Assembly (NCBI GenBank): GCA_013203085.1
Contig: JABMQX010000084.1
Coordinates: 1-10,758 of the forward strand
Origin: a bacterium
GTDB taxonomy: Bacteria; Auribacterota; JABMQX01
Direction: 5' to 3'
Length of the DNA stretch: 10,758 nt
Part shown: positions 1 through 7,540 of the stretch, in pieces
Numbering within the stretch: position 1 is the first letter of the stretch
How the letters are laid out: the number at the start of each line of letters is the position of its first letter
Made by a program: the position numbers and the translations under genes
The notes under the pieces: model-generated
Database searches by the model: none
Seen by the model: only the letters and a program-made list of their open reading frames with translations
What the model was told of the DNA's origin: nothing

Positions 1-1
1 A

Positions 2-190
2 AGGGACGGTTGCGTTGATCTGTTGGTATTCCCCCAACTCATAGAACCGGTGTATGGGATTGACAGCTACTCGACACACGAAGCCCCCGTGGGCGAAGGA
101 TGGGTTATGCGCAACTCTGACCGCAAAGTTCTTACGCAGAGGGACGATTCAGTGAAAAAAGCTGTTTTCAGCCATCGCGTTTGGCTATAA
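2..190 (+). CDS. Possible C-terminal end of an unidentified protein (partial at left edge)
   Basis: The frame starting at base 2 is open from the window edge to a TAA at 188-190, giving 62 codons. The translation runs from RDGCVDLLVFPQLIEPVYGI near the start to VKKAVFSHRVWL at the end. The amino acid make-up is protein-like and the other two + frames close quickly, which favours a real coding end. I do not recognise the family, and an open run of this length can occur by chance. If real, it ends 108 bases before the peptidase lipoprotein gene and could be the previous member of the same operon. Everything upstream lies outside the window. Confidence 0.4.
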   Translation, partial: RDGCVDLLVFPQLIEPVYGIDSYSTHEAPVGEGWVMRNSDRKVLTQRDDSVKKAVFSHRVWL

Positions 191-284
191 TTCTCCTTAA
201 GGCCAGCAGGAACGCTGAGCAGACCCGATTTGTGAAATCACGCGGTAACCCTCAATTGAAGTCAGGAACTGCCGTAAAGGTTTG

Positions 285-290
285 AAGGAA
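285..290 (+). promoter_or_regulatory. Ribosome binding site for the ACE-like peptidase gene
   Basis: AAGGAA lies 8 bases before the ATG at 299. This supports 299 rather than the TTG one codon earlier (296). The rest of 191-284 shows no clear promoter, operator or terminator hairpin. Confidence 0.55.
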
Positions 291-298
291 ATCGTTGT

Positions 299-1999
299 AT
301 GAAAAAGGAATTCCAAGTCATCAAAACCTTGTCAACTGGAGGCATGACGCTGGCAATAAGCGTCATTCTTTTTGGTTGTGCACTCACTGTAAAGGAGCGA
401 CAGTTGGAAAAGTTCATTGCGGCTCATCTGGAAAAAACCAAGCCCCTGAGAAAAGAATTGAACCTTGCCTATTGGGGCGCTTCAACTACCGGTAACTCAG
501 AGGATTACGATAGGCTTAATAAATTAGAACTTGAGATTTCCCGAATCTACAGCAATCCGAAAGAATTTGCCCGGTTGAAGCATCTGAAAGAATCCCCACA
601 AGTCAAGGACCCGAGACTGCTCCGGCAGTTGGACAGGTTGTATGACAACTATCTTGAGAATCAGATAGAGCCAGAACTGCTGGAGAGGATCATCGGTCTG
701 AGCACGAAGATTGCGCAACAGTTCCATACTTTTCGCAGCGTCATTGAAGGAGAAAAGGTCACGGCTAATGACATCAACAAAATCCTGACAACCGAAATGG
801 ATTCCCACAAGAGAGAACTGGCCTGGCGGGCCAGCAAGCAAGTGGGAAAGGCGATTGCCGCTGATTTGATCCAACTGGTGAAGTTGCGGAATGGCGCAGC
901 TCGAAAGCTTGGATTCGAGAATTATCATGCCTTGTCTCTTGCCGTTGGGGAGCAAAATGAAGAAGAACTGGACCAGATCTTCCAGGAACTCTACGAATTG
1001 ACCAGCGAACCCTTTGCCAGGTTGAAAGGCGAGTTGGACGGCGTTTTGGCGAACCAGTATGGCATTGCCGCCTCGGAGCTGATGCCCTGGCACTATCATG
1101 ACCCGTTCTTCCAAAGAGCCCCCTTGGTCTATGATGTGGACTTGGACGTCTTCTACGGCGAAGCCGATGTCAGGGAGTTAGCCGAGAAGTTTTACGCCAG
1201 TATTAGCCTTCCCGTAGATAGTATCCTTGCCAACAGCGACCTGTATGAAAGGAAAGGAAAGAACCAGCATGCTTTTAGTATGAATGTAGATCGTGAGGGG
1301 GATGTGCGTATTCTCTGCAACCTCAAAAATGATGAACGTTGGATGGAGACGGTCTTACACGAATTAGGGCACGCTGTTTACAGCAAATACCATGATTCTA
1401 AAGAACCTTACCTGCTTAGAGCCCCCGCGCATGCTTTTACTACCGAAGGCATCGCCATGTTCTTCGGGCGCTTGAGCCGAAATGCTGCTTGGATGCAGCG
1501 AATGTTGGAACTGTCAGAAGAACAGCGGGCCAAGGTCGAAAAAGTCAGCAGCAAATACATTCGGCTCCAACAACTCATTTTCGCTCGTTGGGCCATGGTG
1601 ATGTATGATTTCGAAAAGGAGCTTTATGCAAACCCTGACCAAGACCTGGATTCCCTGTGGTGGGAAAAAGTCGGGAAATATCAGCTTCTGAGGAAACCGA
1701 GTGATCTCGCAGCTTCGGGCTGGGCCTCCAAACTTCATTTCACCGTCGCGCCCTGCTATTATCACAACTATATGTTGGGCGAGTTGTTCGCGTCGCAATT
1801 ACACTACTACATAATCCACAGGATTCTCAATTTTGAGACCGATGAAGGCGTAAGTTATGTGGGACAGAAGAAGGTTGGCGAGTTTCTCCGTGAAAAGGTC
1901 TTCGGCCCGGGGGCGGTTTCCCATTGGAATGATATGATTGCACTCGCAACCGGCGAGCGGCTGACGCCGAAATACTTTGTGGAACAGTTCGTGAAATGA
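299..1999 (+). CDS. ACE-like (M2/M3-type) zinc metallopeptidase, probable lipoprotein
   Basis: This 566-residue protein is probably a membrane-anchored zinc peptidase that cuts short peptides outside the cytoplasm. A basic start and hydrophobic stretch lead to LFGC with Cys27, an acceptable but not ideal lipobox (Phe at -2). The zinc site is HELGH at residues 354-358, and the third ligand is probably Glu383 in TTEGIAMFFG, 25 residues on; this spacing is close to that of angiotensin-converting enzyme (ACE). Near residue 478, KLHFTV gives a Lys-x-His pair resembling the ACE carboxylate-binding Lys/His pair, followed by a Tyr-rich segment (487-491). The C-terminal part (GEFLREKVFGPG, then ALATGERLTPKYF) also matches the ACE fold's end. 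M2 enzymes usually release dipeptides from the C terminus; the actual specificity here is inferred. It is the first clear gene of a co-oriented set with a symporter and aminopeptidase P. It could instead be classed as an M3-like oligopeptidase. Confidence 0.85.
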   Translation: MKKEFQVIKTLSTGGMTLAISVILFGCALTVKERQLEKFIAAHLEKTKPLRKELNLAYWGASTTGNSEDYDRLNKLELEISRIYSNPKEFARLKHLKESPQVKDPRLLRQLDRLYDNYLENQIEPELLERIIGLSTKIAQQFHTFRSVIEGEKVTANDINKILTTEMDSHKRELAWRASKQVGKAIAADLIQLVKLRNGAARKLGFENYHALSLAVGEQNEEELDQIFQELYELTSEPFARLKGELDGVLANQYGIAASELMPWHYHDPFFQRAPLVYDVDLDVFYGEADVRELAEKFYASISLPVDSILANSDLYERKGKNQHAFSMNVDREGDVRILCNLKNDERWMETVLHELGHAVYSKYHDSKEPYLLRAPAHAFTTEGIAMFFGRLSRNAAWMQRMLELSEEQRAKVEKVSSKYIRLQQLIFARWAMVMYDFEKELYANPDQDLDSLWWEKVGKYQLLRKPSDLAASGWASKLHFTVAPCYYHNYMLGELFASQLHYYIIHRILNFETDEGVSYVGQKKVGEFLREKVFGPGAVSHWNDMIALATGERLTPKYFVEQFVK

Positions 2000-2079
2000 C
2001 GCCTTGAATCCACTGCAGGGCTCAGTGTCTTGAACGGATATGCTCACGAACGAGACGAGCACAGGATGACGAGAAAGCC

Positions 2080-3876
2080 ATGATTTACCTCATTGCCATA
2101 TTTGCGTATTTATTTTTCCTGACCGGCATTGCGGTGTACAAATCCCGGGAGGTCAAGACCCAGGCTGATTTCTCAGTGGCGGGCAGGTCGCTTCCGCCCT
2201 GGATCATGGTCTGCACCATGCTGGCCGTCTGGATCGGCACCGGCTCCATTGTGGGCACTGCCGGACAAGCTTATAGAGACGGAATGGCCGCCCTGATCCT
2301 GCCAGTGGGCATCTTCATCGGAATGATCTTGTTATCACAGATAGCCGCAAAAGCCCGCAGTCTTGAGGCCTACAGCGTTCCTGAAATCATTGGAACGCGT
2401 TACGGCTCTGCCGCCAGGTTGCTGGCTGTGATCGCCCTGGTGATTGCGTATATGGTGATCGTGAGCTACCAGTTCAATGCTGGCGGCATGGTCCTGGAGG
2501 TAATAGCAGGCAAGAAAGACCCCGTTGCGATACAGGTAAACGATGAATTGACCAAGTTCCAGGTCAAAAAAGGATATTTGGAATTCCAGCCCGACGAAAA
2601 CTGGAAAGGTTCTGCCACGGCCACTTTCAATGTAAAGGAAGGTGACACGTGGTCAAGCTCTGCCAAGACCTTCACCATCGATGTTCTTCCGCCGAAGGAT
2701 ATCCTTCCTGCGAAAGAGAAAATTGAAAAACAAAAAATCAAGAACTATACTGCCATCAAGGAAAACAACTTTGCAAGAGTCATCATCGAAGGCTATGACG
2801 CGCACGTCAGCAACAAAACCAAATTGTATCGAGTGGCATCGCTACCTGAACACGGCAAACTCGTTCTATCGGAACCCAAACTGACGGCCAGGAAAGCGAC
2901 AGTCATTGCGGCCGTTTTTGTCATCGCCTATACGATGCTGGCAGGGCTACTGAGCCTCGCTTTCACTGATATAGTAACGGGTACCATCATAACTGTTTCG
3001 ATGGTTGTCGCTTTCCCCGTACTATTGTACAAGGCCGGCGGCTTCAGCGGAATGCAAGCGGCTTTTGCCGCTATGGGAGACAGAGCTCAGCACATGCAGT
3101 TTTGGGGTGTTTATTCTACCACGACGCTTGTCAATTACTGCCTTCCCGTGTTCCTGTTAGTCATGGGTGACGCGAACCAATACCAACGAATTTTCGCCAG
3201 CAAGGATGCGAGGGGAGCCAAAAGGGCAGTGACAATAATGATCTTTGTTGCTTTGGCCGTTGAGCTGCTGATTATTGCTGCTGCCTGGGTTGCGGCCAGC
3301 ATGATACCGGACCCGGAAAACGGAAGGTATGTGCTCATCTATGCAGCGAAGCATTTCATGCCGTTAATCTTGGGTACATTGTTTCTCGTAACCGTCGTAG
3401 GTATTATCATATCCACTGCGGATTCGTTTTTGTTAGTCCCAGCAACTACCTTCATTAAGGATATCTACTTAACCTATATCAATCCCAGGGCCAAAGAAAA
3501 GAGAATTGTCTTTCTCAGCCGATTGCTGGTGCTCGTATTTGGCATAATAGCCTACCTCGTTTCCCTGGCGTTTGCCGAATCTAAGACCGTTTTTCAAAAA
3601 GCGCTTTATGCTTATACGGTTTACGGCTCCGCGATTACGCCGTGTTTGGTCGCTGCCCTATTCTGGAAAGGGGCTACAAAGCAGGGCGCCATCGCCTCTA
3701 TCGCCTCAGGAACTCTCGTGACCCTGGCCTGGGAGGAAACAGGCTTCATAAGGGGTCTATTGCCAGCTTCGATCTCAGGATTGGATGCAGTTTTGCCTGC
3801 GATAACCATATCCGTTGCGGCCCTAATAATCGTAAGCTTGCTTACCAAGAAAAGAGAAATAACACGTAAGGATTGA
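2080..3876 (+). CDS. Sodium:solute symporter (SSS/SLC5 family) with a large extracytoplasmic beta-domain insert
   Basis: This 598-residue membrane protein has about 13 hydrophobic segments and SSS-family marks. TM1 is at residues 2-20 and TM2 holds IGTGSIVGTAGQAYRDG. TM5 ends in the conserved Thr-Asp (296-297), GDANQYQR is at 363-370, and ISTADSFLL near 444-452 carries the Ser/Thr expected at the Na2 sodium site. TM13 lies near 568-588. The family is usually around 480-550 residues. The excess here is a hydrophilic block at about 145-270 between TM4 and TM5, a loop that should face outside if the N terminus is outside as in PutP. The block contains GYLEFQPDENWKGSATATFN and LYRVASLPEHGKLVLS, typical of cadherin-like/Ig-like repeats. 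The substrate is unknown; the flanking peptidases suggest a peptide, proline or another amino acid. The gap to the next gene is 3 bases and that gene's RBS lies in this gene's last codons, so the two are probably translationally coupled. Confidence 0.9.
   Translation: MIYLIAIFAYLFFLTGIAVYKSREVKTQADFSVAGRSLPPWIMVCTMLAVWIGTGSIVGTAGQAYRDGMAALILPVGIFIGMILLSQIAAKARSLEAYSVPEIIGTRYGSAARLLAVIALVIAYMVIVSYQFNAGGMVLEVIAGKKDPVAIQVNDELTKFQVKKGYLEFQPDENWKGSATATFNVKEGDTWSSSAKTFTIDVLPPKDILPAKEKIEKQKIKNYTAIKENNFARVIIEGYDAHVSNKTKLYRVASLPEHGKLVLSEPKLTARKATVIAAVFVIAYTMLAGLLSLAFTDIVTGTIITVSMVVAFPVLLYKAGGFSGMQAAFAAMGDRAQHMQFWGVYSTTTLVNYCLPVFLLVMGDANQYQRIFASKDARGAKRAVTIMIFVALAVELLIIAAAWVAASMIPDPENGRYVLIYAAKHFMPLILGTLFLVTVVGIIISTADSFLLVPATTFIKDIYLTYINPRAKEKRIVFLSRLLVLVFGIIAYLVSLAFAESKTVFQKALYAYTVYGSAITPCLVAALFWKGATKQGAIASIASGTLVTLAWEETGFIRGLLPASISGLDAVLPAITISVAALIIVSLLTKKREITRKD
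3867..3872 (+). promoter_or_regulatory. RBS of the aminopeptidase P gene, inside the symporter 3' end
   Basis: TAAGGA lies 7 bases before the ATG at 3880 and overlaps the last codons of the symporter gene. This ties the two genes to one transcript and suggests coupled translation. Confidence 0.6.
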
Positions 3877-3879
3877 GAA

Positions 3880-5268
3880 ATGTTCCCAAAAAAAGTCTAC
3901 ACCGAAAGACGCGAACGCTTAAAGAGCGCTATCCAAACCGGCTTGATCCTTCTGTTGGGGCACGAGGAATCTCCAATGAACTACCAGGATAATCAATACC
4001 CCTTCAGACAGGACAGCTCCTTCCTCTATTTCTACGGTCTCGATTCCCCAGACCTCGCGGCAGTCATTGACCTCGAAGAAGACAAGGAGACTATCTTTGG
4101 CAGTGATCTGACCGTTGACGAGCTTATCTGGAGGGGACCGCAGCCACCTTTGAGAGAGAAATGTGAAGAAGTCGGTGTCCGTGAGACCGCACCGCCTGGC
4201 AAATTGCTCGTAAAGTTAAGAAAAGCTCTTCAGCAAGGCAGAACAATCCATTTTCTCCCCCAGCATAGGCCTGAAAACCTCCTGAGGCTTGAGCAACTTC
4301 TGGGGATACACGCCTCCCAGATTCCAGACTATGTTTCTGAAGCGTTAATCAAAGCCGTGGTAGCTCAGAGGTCAATAAAGTCGCAGGATGAAATCCGGCA
4401 AATTGAGGCGGCGCTTGACATTACACATGAGATGCACTTGGAGGCAATGAAGATTTCCAGACCTGGTATGTATGAAAGAGAAGTCGCCGGCGCAATGGAA
4501 GGCATTGCTCTCTCCAGAGGAGGGCGTCTTGCCTTTCCCACCATCTTCTCCATCCACGGCGAAACATTGCACAACCACTTCTATGGAAACAAGATGAACG
4601 AAGGCGACCTTGTTGTAAACGATTCGGGCGCGGAGACGCCCTTGCATTACGCCAGTGACATTACCAGGACTTTTCCCGTAAGCAGCAAGTTTGCAGAAAG
4701 GCAGAAAGAAATATATGCCATTGTTCTCAGTGCGCAGGAGAGCGCGATTGAGGCGGTGAAGCCCGGCGTGGAATTCAGGAGTATCCATCGTCTCGCTTGT
4801 AGCGTTCTCACGTCAGGCCTGAAGGATGTTGGATTGATTAAAGGGGATGTGGAAGAGGCTGTTCAGGCAGGCGCGAACACGTTGTTCTTCCCGTGCGGAT
4901 TGGGTCATATGATAGGACTCGATGTTCACGATATGGAGAGTCTGGGTGAGGATTACGTCGGCTATACAGATACCATCAGAAGAGACCCCGCATTTGGATG
5001 GAGCTCCTTGCGACTTGCTAAAGCACTTGAACCGGGGTTTGTAATAACAGTGGAGCCCGGACTCTACTTCATTCCCGAATTGATCGAACGATGGAAAGCC
5101 GAGAAAAAATACCCTGAATTCATCAATTATGACATGCTGGATGAGTATAAAAGCTTCGGCGGTGTCAGATTAGAAGATGATGTCTTGGTGCTCGAAGACG
5201 GACATCGCATACTGGGCAAGAGGATACCGAAGGCAATTGAGGAGGTTGAAGATATGTTGTCCCGGTAG
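3880..5268 (+). CDS. pepP: Aminopeptidase P family protein (Xaa-Pro aminopeptidase, M24B)
   Basis: This is a cytoplasmic two-metal peptidase (no signal peptide) that removes an N-terminal residue preceding proline. The N-terminal aminopeptidase P domain (about 1-135) shows PMNYQDNQYPFRQDSSFLYF. The catalytic pita-bread domain follows, with the expected ligands Asp248 and Asp260 (in SDITRTF), His343 (in GLGHMIGLDVHD), Glu392 (in VEPGLYF) and Glu432 (in RLEDD). The second conserved His of the active site is His350. The spacing between the two Asp ligands is 12, one more than in the E. coli enzyme. At 462 residues it has the usual family length and appears intact. It follows the symporter by 3 bases, which fits processing of imported proline-containing peptides. 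A prolidase (Xaa-Pro dipeptidase) is the main alternative, but the N-terminal domain favours PepP. Confidence 0.93.
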   Translation: MFPKKVYTERRERLKSAIQTGLILLLGHEESPMNYQDNQYPFRQDSSFLYFYGLDSPDLAAVIDLEEDKETIFGSDLTVDELIWRGPQPPLREKCEEVGVRETAPPGKLLVKLRKALQQGRTIHFLPQHRPENLLRLEQLLGIHASQIPDYVSEALIKAVVAQRSIKSQDEIRQIEAALDITHEMHLEAMKISRPGMYEREVAGAMEGIALSRGGRLAFPTIFSIHGETLHNHFYGNKMNEGDLVVNDSGAETPLHYASDITRTFPVSSKFAERQKEIYAIVLSAQESAIEAVKPGVEFRSIHRLACSVLTSGLKDVGLIKGDVEEAVQAGANTLFFPCGLGHMIGLDVHDMESLGEDYVGYTDTIRRDPAFGWSSLRLAKALEPGFVITVEPGLYFIPELIERWKAEKKYPEFINYDMLDEYKSFGGVRLEDDVLVLEDGHRILGKRIPKAIEEVEDMLSR

Positions 5269-5330
5269 TACGGGCCGGCGTGCGGCTCTGTGAGGGTCAA
5301 AGCCAAGTTTGCGCATAACAATAAGAACAC

Positions 5331-5336
5331 AAGGAG
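5331..5336 (+). promoter_or_regulatory. RBS deciding the start of the duplicated metalloprotease-like gene
   Basis: AAGGAG lies 8 bases before the ATG at 5345. The longer reading from TTG at 5309 has no RBS and would put 12 hydrophilic residues ahead of the signal peptide, so 5345 is the better start. Confidence 0.7.
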
Positions 5337-5344
5337 TCTCATCT

Positions 5345-6826
5345 ATGGATTATTCCCGCTGCGCTGTAACAATCATTTCTACCTTTGCGGTGGTGTTACT
5401 GTTGAACACGGCATTATCGGCTAACGAATCGAAAAGGCGGCCCGTTTCAGCAGCATCCACAGAACTATTTGAAATACGCAATATCGAGGGCTGGATGGTC
5501 TATATCAAAAAGCAGGACCTGCTGGACCACGCGGCCGACATGGACAAGGCGATCGAACATCTGCAAAACCAGCTTTACCAGACTCGCCTGGCGGTTCCCT
5601 CGCCGGCTGCAGCCATCATGCAGCAGCGTGTTCCCCTCTGGGTGGAATATGACAGCGATCCGGGAACAGCTTTCCACCCCAGCTACAAATGGCTTCTGGA
5701 AAGAGGGTATCCATCGCCTGCTGGCCTTAAATCGCTGGTGAGCATCGCTCGCGCAAAGAATTTCTGCAAATTTTCGCTTCACCAACCCTGGGTGATACTT
5801 CACGAACTGGCGCATGGTTATGATTATCTCTACCTCGGCGAGGGCAGGCATTACAGTATCCCACGTATTGAAGCTGCCCATAAGAGAGCCAAGAAAAGCG
5901 GTATTTATAAGTCGGTGTTGTGCCGCTACTCCGAAGGGACCAAACATTATGGCATTACTAACAAGATGGAATACTTCACCGAGAATTCCGAAGCCTATTT
6001 CGGGACCAATGATTTCTATCCTTTCGTACGCGCCGAACTGAAAGAGCACGACCCGGATTGCTACGTCATGCTGCAAGACCTTTGGGGTGAGGACGTTCAG
6101 AAGCAGGAGCGAGCGAGCAAATCGCTGGCAAAGTTCATCGAATCCCCAAACGCTCAAACGGCCGTTGATGCCGAGGGGAATCCAACTGCCTATGTGCCAA
6201 CCTCCAAATATGAAAAGCGTAAGATCGAAGGATGGACGGTCTATGTCAGCCCGCCGTTAATTCAGCAGAAAGCGTATGGCGACGAAATGTGCAAGTTGCT
6301 GAAATACAAACTGCACCTGGTCAAGCGCTACATGCCCGAAAAGGCGATCGAGCAATTGCGGAAAGTTCCTATCTGGCTGGAAAAGGAAAGCGACGCGGTC
6401 CGATATATGACGTATCACGCTTCGGCAGAAAAACTCAAGGTCAGCAACCAGAATCCCGACAAACTTCACGCTGTCGAGATCGGCAACGCCGGAAACTTTT
6501 ACCAGTGGCAGAATCTTCAGCCATTCATGATACTGAACCAATTGGCTTGGGCGTATTACGACCGTGTTTTGGGCGGGGATGTTCCCGAGATAAAGACCGC
6601 TTGGCAAAGAGCTATCAAGAGCGGCCAATATGATTCGGTCCTGCGGTTTGACGGCAAGCACGTTCGCCATCCCGCTTTGAGCGGTCTGCGGGAATTCTTT
6701 GCCGAGATGACCGAGTCGTACTATGGGGTTAACGACCATTATCCGTTCCTGCAATTTGAAACAAGACAGCACGACCTCGAAACCTGCCAGTTGCTCGCAA
6801 AGCTGTGGGGCGGCAAAGCGAAATAG
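5345..6826 (+). CDS. Secreted protein with two metalloprotease-like modules, one with HELAH and one without
   Basis: This 493-residue protein has a signal peptide (hydrophobic core within 7-23, probable cleavage after LNTALSA). It consists of two related modules, about 42-248 and 289-490. Each starts with (K/N)IEGW(M/T)VY, passes through VP(L/I)W(V/L)E, and ends with a Glu-rich block, (T/V)ND-(F/H)-YPF and LWG. Module 1 has HELAH at 153-157 and downstream Glu213 and Glu216 in YFTENSEAYFG, consistent with a gluzincin-type zinc site. Module 2 has NQLAW at 398-402 in the same place but keeps both downstream Glu residues (454 and 457). So module 1 may be catalytic and module 2 is probably a non-catalytic binding partner. 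The pattern is familiar to me from secreted proteins of planctomycete-like bacteria, but I cannot give an established family name or substrate. The gene lies 76 bases after the aminopeptidase gene and is probably the last of the operon. Confidence 0.82.
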   Translation: MDYSRCAVTIISTFAVVLLLNTALSANESKRRPVSAASTELFEIRNIEGWMVYIKKQDLLDHAADMDKAIEHLQNQLYQTRLAVPSPAAAIMQQRVPLWVEYDSDPGTAFHPSYKWLLERGYPSPAGLKSLVSIARAKNFCKFSLHQPWVILHELAHGYDYLYLGEGRHYSIPRIEAAHKRAKKSGIYKSVLCRYSEGTKHYGITNKMEYFTENSEAYFGTNDFYPFVRAELKEHDPDCYVMLQDLWGEDVQKQERASKSLAKFIESPNAQTAVDAEGNPTAYVPTSKYEKRKIEGWTVYVSPPLIQQKAYGDEMCKLLKYKLHLVKRYMPEKAIEQLRKVPIWLEKESDAVRYMTYHASAEKLKVSNQNPDKLHAVEIGNAGNFYQWQNLQPFMILNQLAWAYYDRVLGGDVPEIKTAWQRAIKSGQYDSVLRFDGKHVRHPALSGLREFFAEMTESYYGVNDHYPFLQFETRQHDLETCQLLAKLWGGKAK

Positions 6827-7159
6827 GATGTTCTTGGCATTTTGTAATGGGTGACTGCCGCTGAGGTGAGGCTCGATCTTCACGAAAAAATGAGCCTGAT
6901 CCCGGAATCAGCAGGCGATGTGCTTGATGACTTCTGCTCTGTTGTGTGCGACATTTCAGCGCAAGTCTTGAAGGTCTCGGTTCCGTTCGCTCCTCAGTGC
7001 AAACGTCAGTAAGGCAACGAGTGCCCTCAATTGTAATCGTAGTCCTCTACCCCTCGCTACCGATTGGCTCGTGGCCAGGAGGAAGCTTTTCTTTTGGATA
7101 TCTGGTCAATAGCTCATACAGATGACGCGTAGTATTCTTGCCCTCCTTAATACATAAGA
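6827..7159 (+). other. Intergenic stretch with no recognisable gene; composition boundary
   Basis: These 333 bases separate the peptide operon from the rearranged right half. A small open run (6848-7012, including ATG 6890 to TAA 7010-7012, 40 codons) has no RBS and no recognised product. A short hairpin, CTGAT/ATCAG around a 6-base loop (6896-6911), lacks a following T-run, so I do not call it a terminator. No IS ends, tRNA or promoter boxes are evident. Confidence 0.5.
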
Positions 7160-7450
7160 GTGCGGTTCGGGGATGACCTTTCGCTGATTGCCCTTTCCGG
7201 CGAGGTAGTGGTGGATTACGCGCCGCGGCTCCGCAAGGAGTTCGAGGGCCAGCGAGTATGGATCGCGGGCTACTGCAACGAGGTCTTTGCGTATGTGCCT
7301 TCCGAGCGCGTGCTGGCGGAAGGGGGATACGAAGGCGGCGGCGCAATGATGTACTTCGGCTGGCACGGACCGTTCAAACCGGGCGTTGAAGACCGCGTTG
7401 TGGGCCTGGTCAAGAAGCTCATGGACCGCTGTCAACAAGCCCCCCGCTGA
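7160..7450 (+). pseudogene. 5'-truncated C-terminal remnant of a neutral/alkaline ceramidase-like gene
   Basis: About 96 codons match the C-terminal part of the ceramidase catalytic region. RFGDDLSLIALSGEVVVDY is followed by AGYCNEVFAYVPSERVLAEG and then GYEGGGAMMYF. It lines up with the end of the - strand ceramidase-like gene (GYANNVDAYIPDKRIVREGG) and is nearly identical to the gene end at the right edge. The N-terminal half, with the SHTH and HAxH metal motifs, is absent, and an in-frame TAA at 7148-7150 closes the frame just upstream. There is no RBS before the GTG at 7160. It is therefore a dead relic whose left junction lies at about 7150-7160. Its stop at 7448-7450 is 90 bases before the DUF1080 gene, which may be its original neighbour. 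Confidence 0.85.
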
Positions 7451-7473
7451 AGGCTCACCGAGGCCACGTCGTC
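7329..7473 (+). repeat. Inverted repeat, left copy (ceramidase-like 3' end plus 3' flank)
   Basis: Aligned by eye with the reverse complement of 10614-10758, this stretch shows 9 mismatches in the 122 coding bases and 5, all transitions, in the 23 bases after the stop, with no gaps. Similarity fades after about 7473. The left limit is set by the window end, so the true repeat may reach back to about 7160. Confidence 0.9.
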
Positions 7474-7540
7474 AGGGAAAGTCTGCGGAAAAAAGTCACG
7501 CTGCGTTGCTGGAAAACCCTTTTAGATCAAGGAGAATCCG

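Noticed and set aside
2066..2083. Five-codon mini-ORF (MTRKP) whose TGA overlaps the symporter ATG
   Set aside because: It is too short to tell from chance, and AGG just before it is not a convincing RBS of its own; the symporter start is well placed without it.
5309..5344. Longer start (TTG at 5309) for the two-module secreted protein
   Set aside because: No RBS precedes it and it would put a hydrophilic lead before the signal peptide; the ATG at 5345 has AAGGAG at good spacing.
5465..6157. 230-residue - strand open frame opposite the two-module protein
   Set aside because: It is antisense to conserved module sequence (IEGW, HELAH, NDFYPF) and has no independent support.
6896..6911. Short hairpin CTGAT/ATCAG as a terminator of the peptide operon
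   Set aside because: The stem is only five base pairs and no T-run follows.
6890..7012. 40-codon ORF in the intergenic stretch
   Set aside because: It has no RBS and no recognisable motif, and its length is expected by chance.
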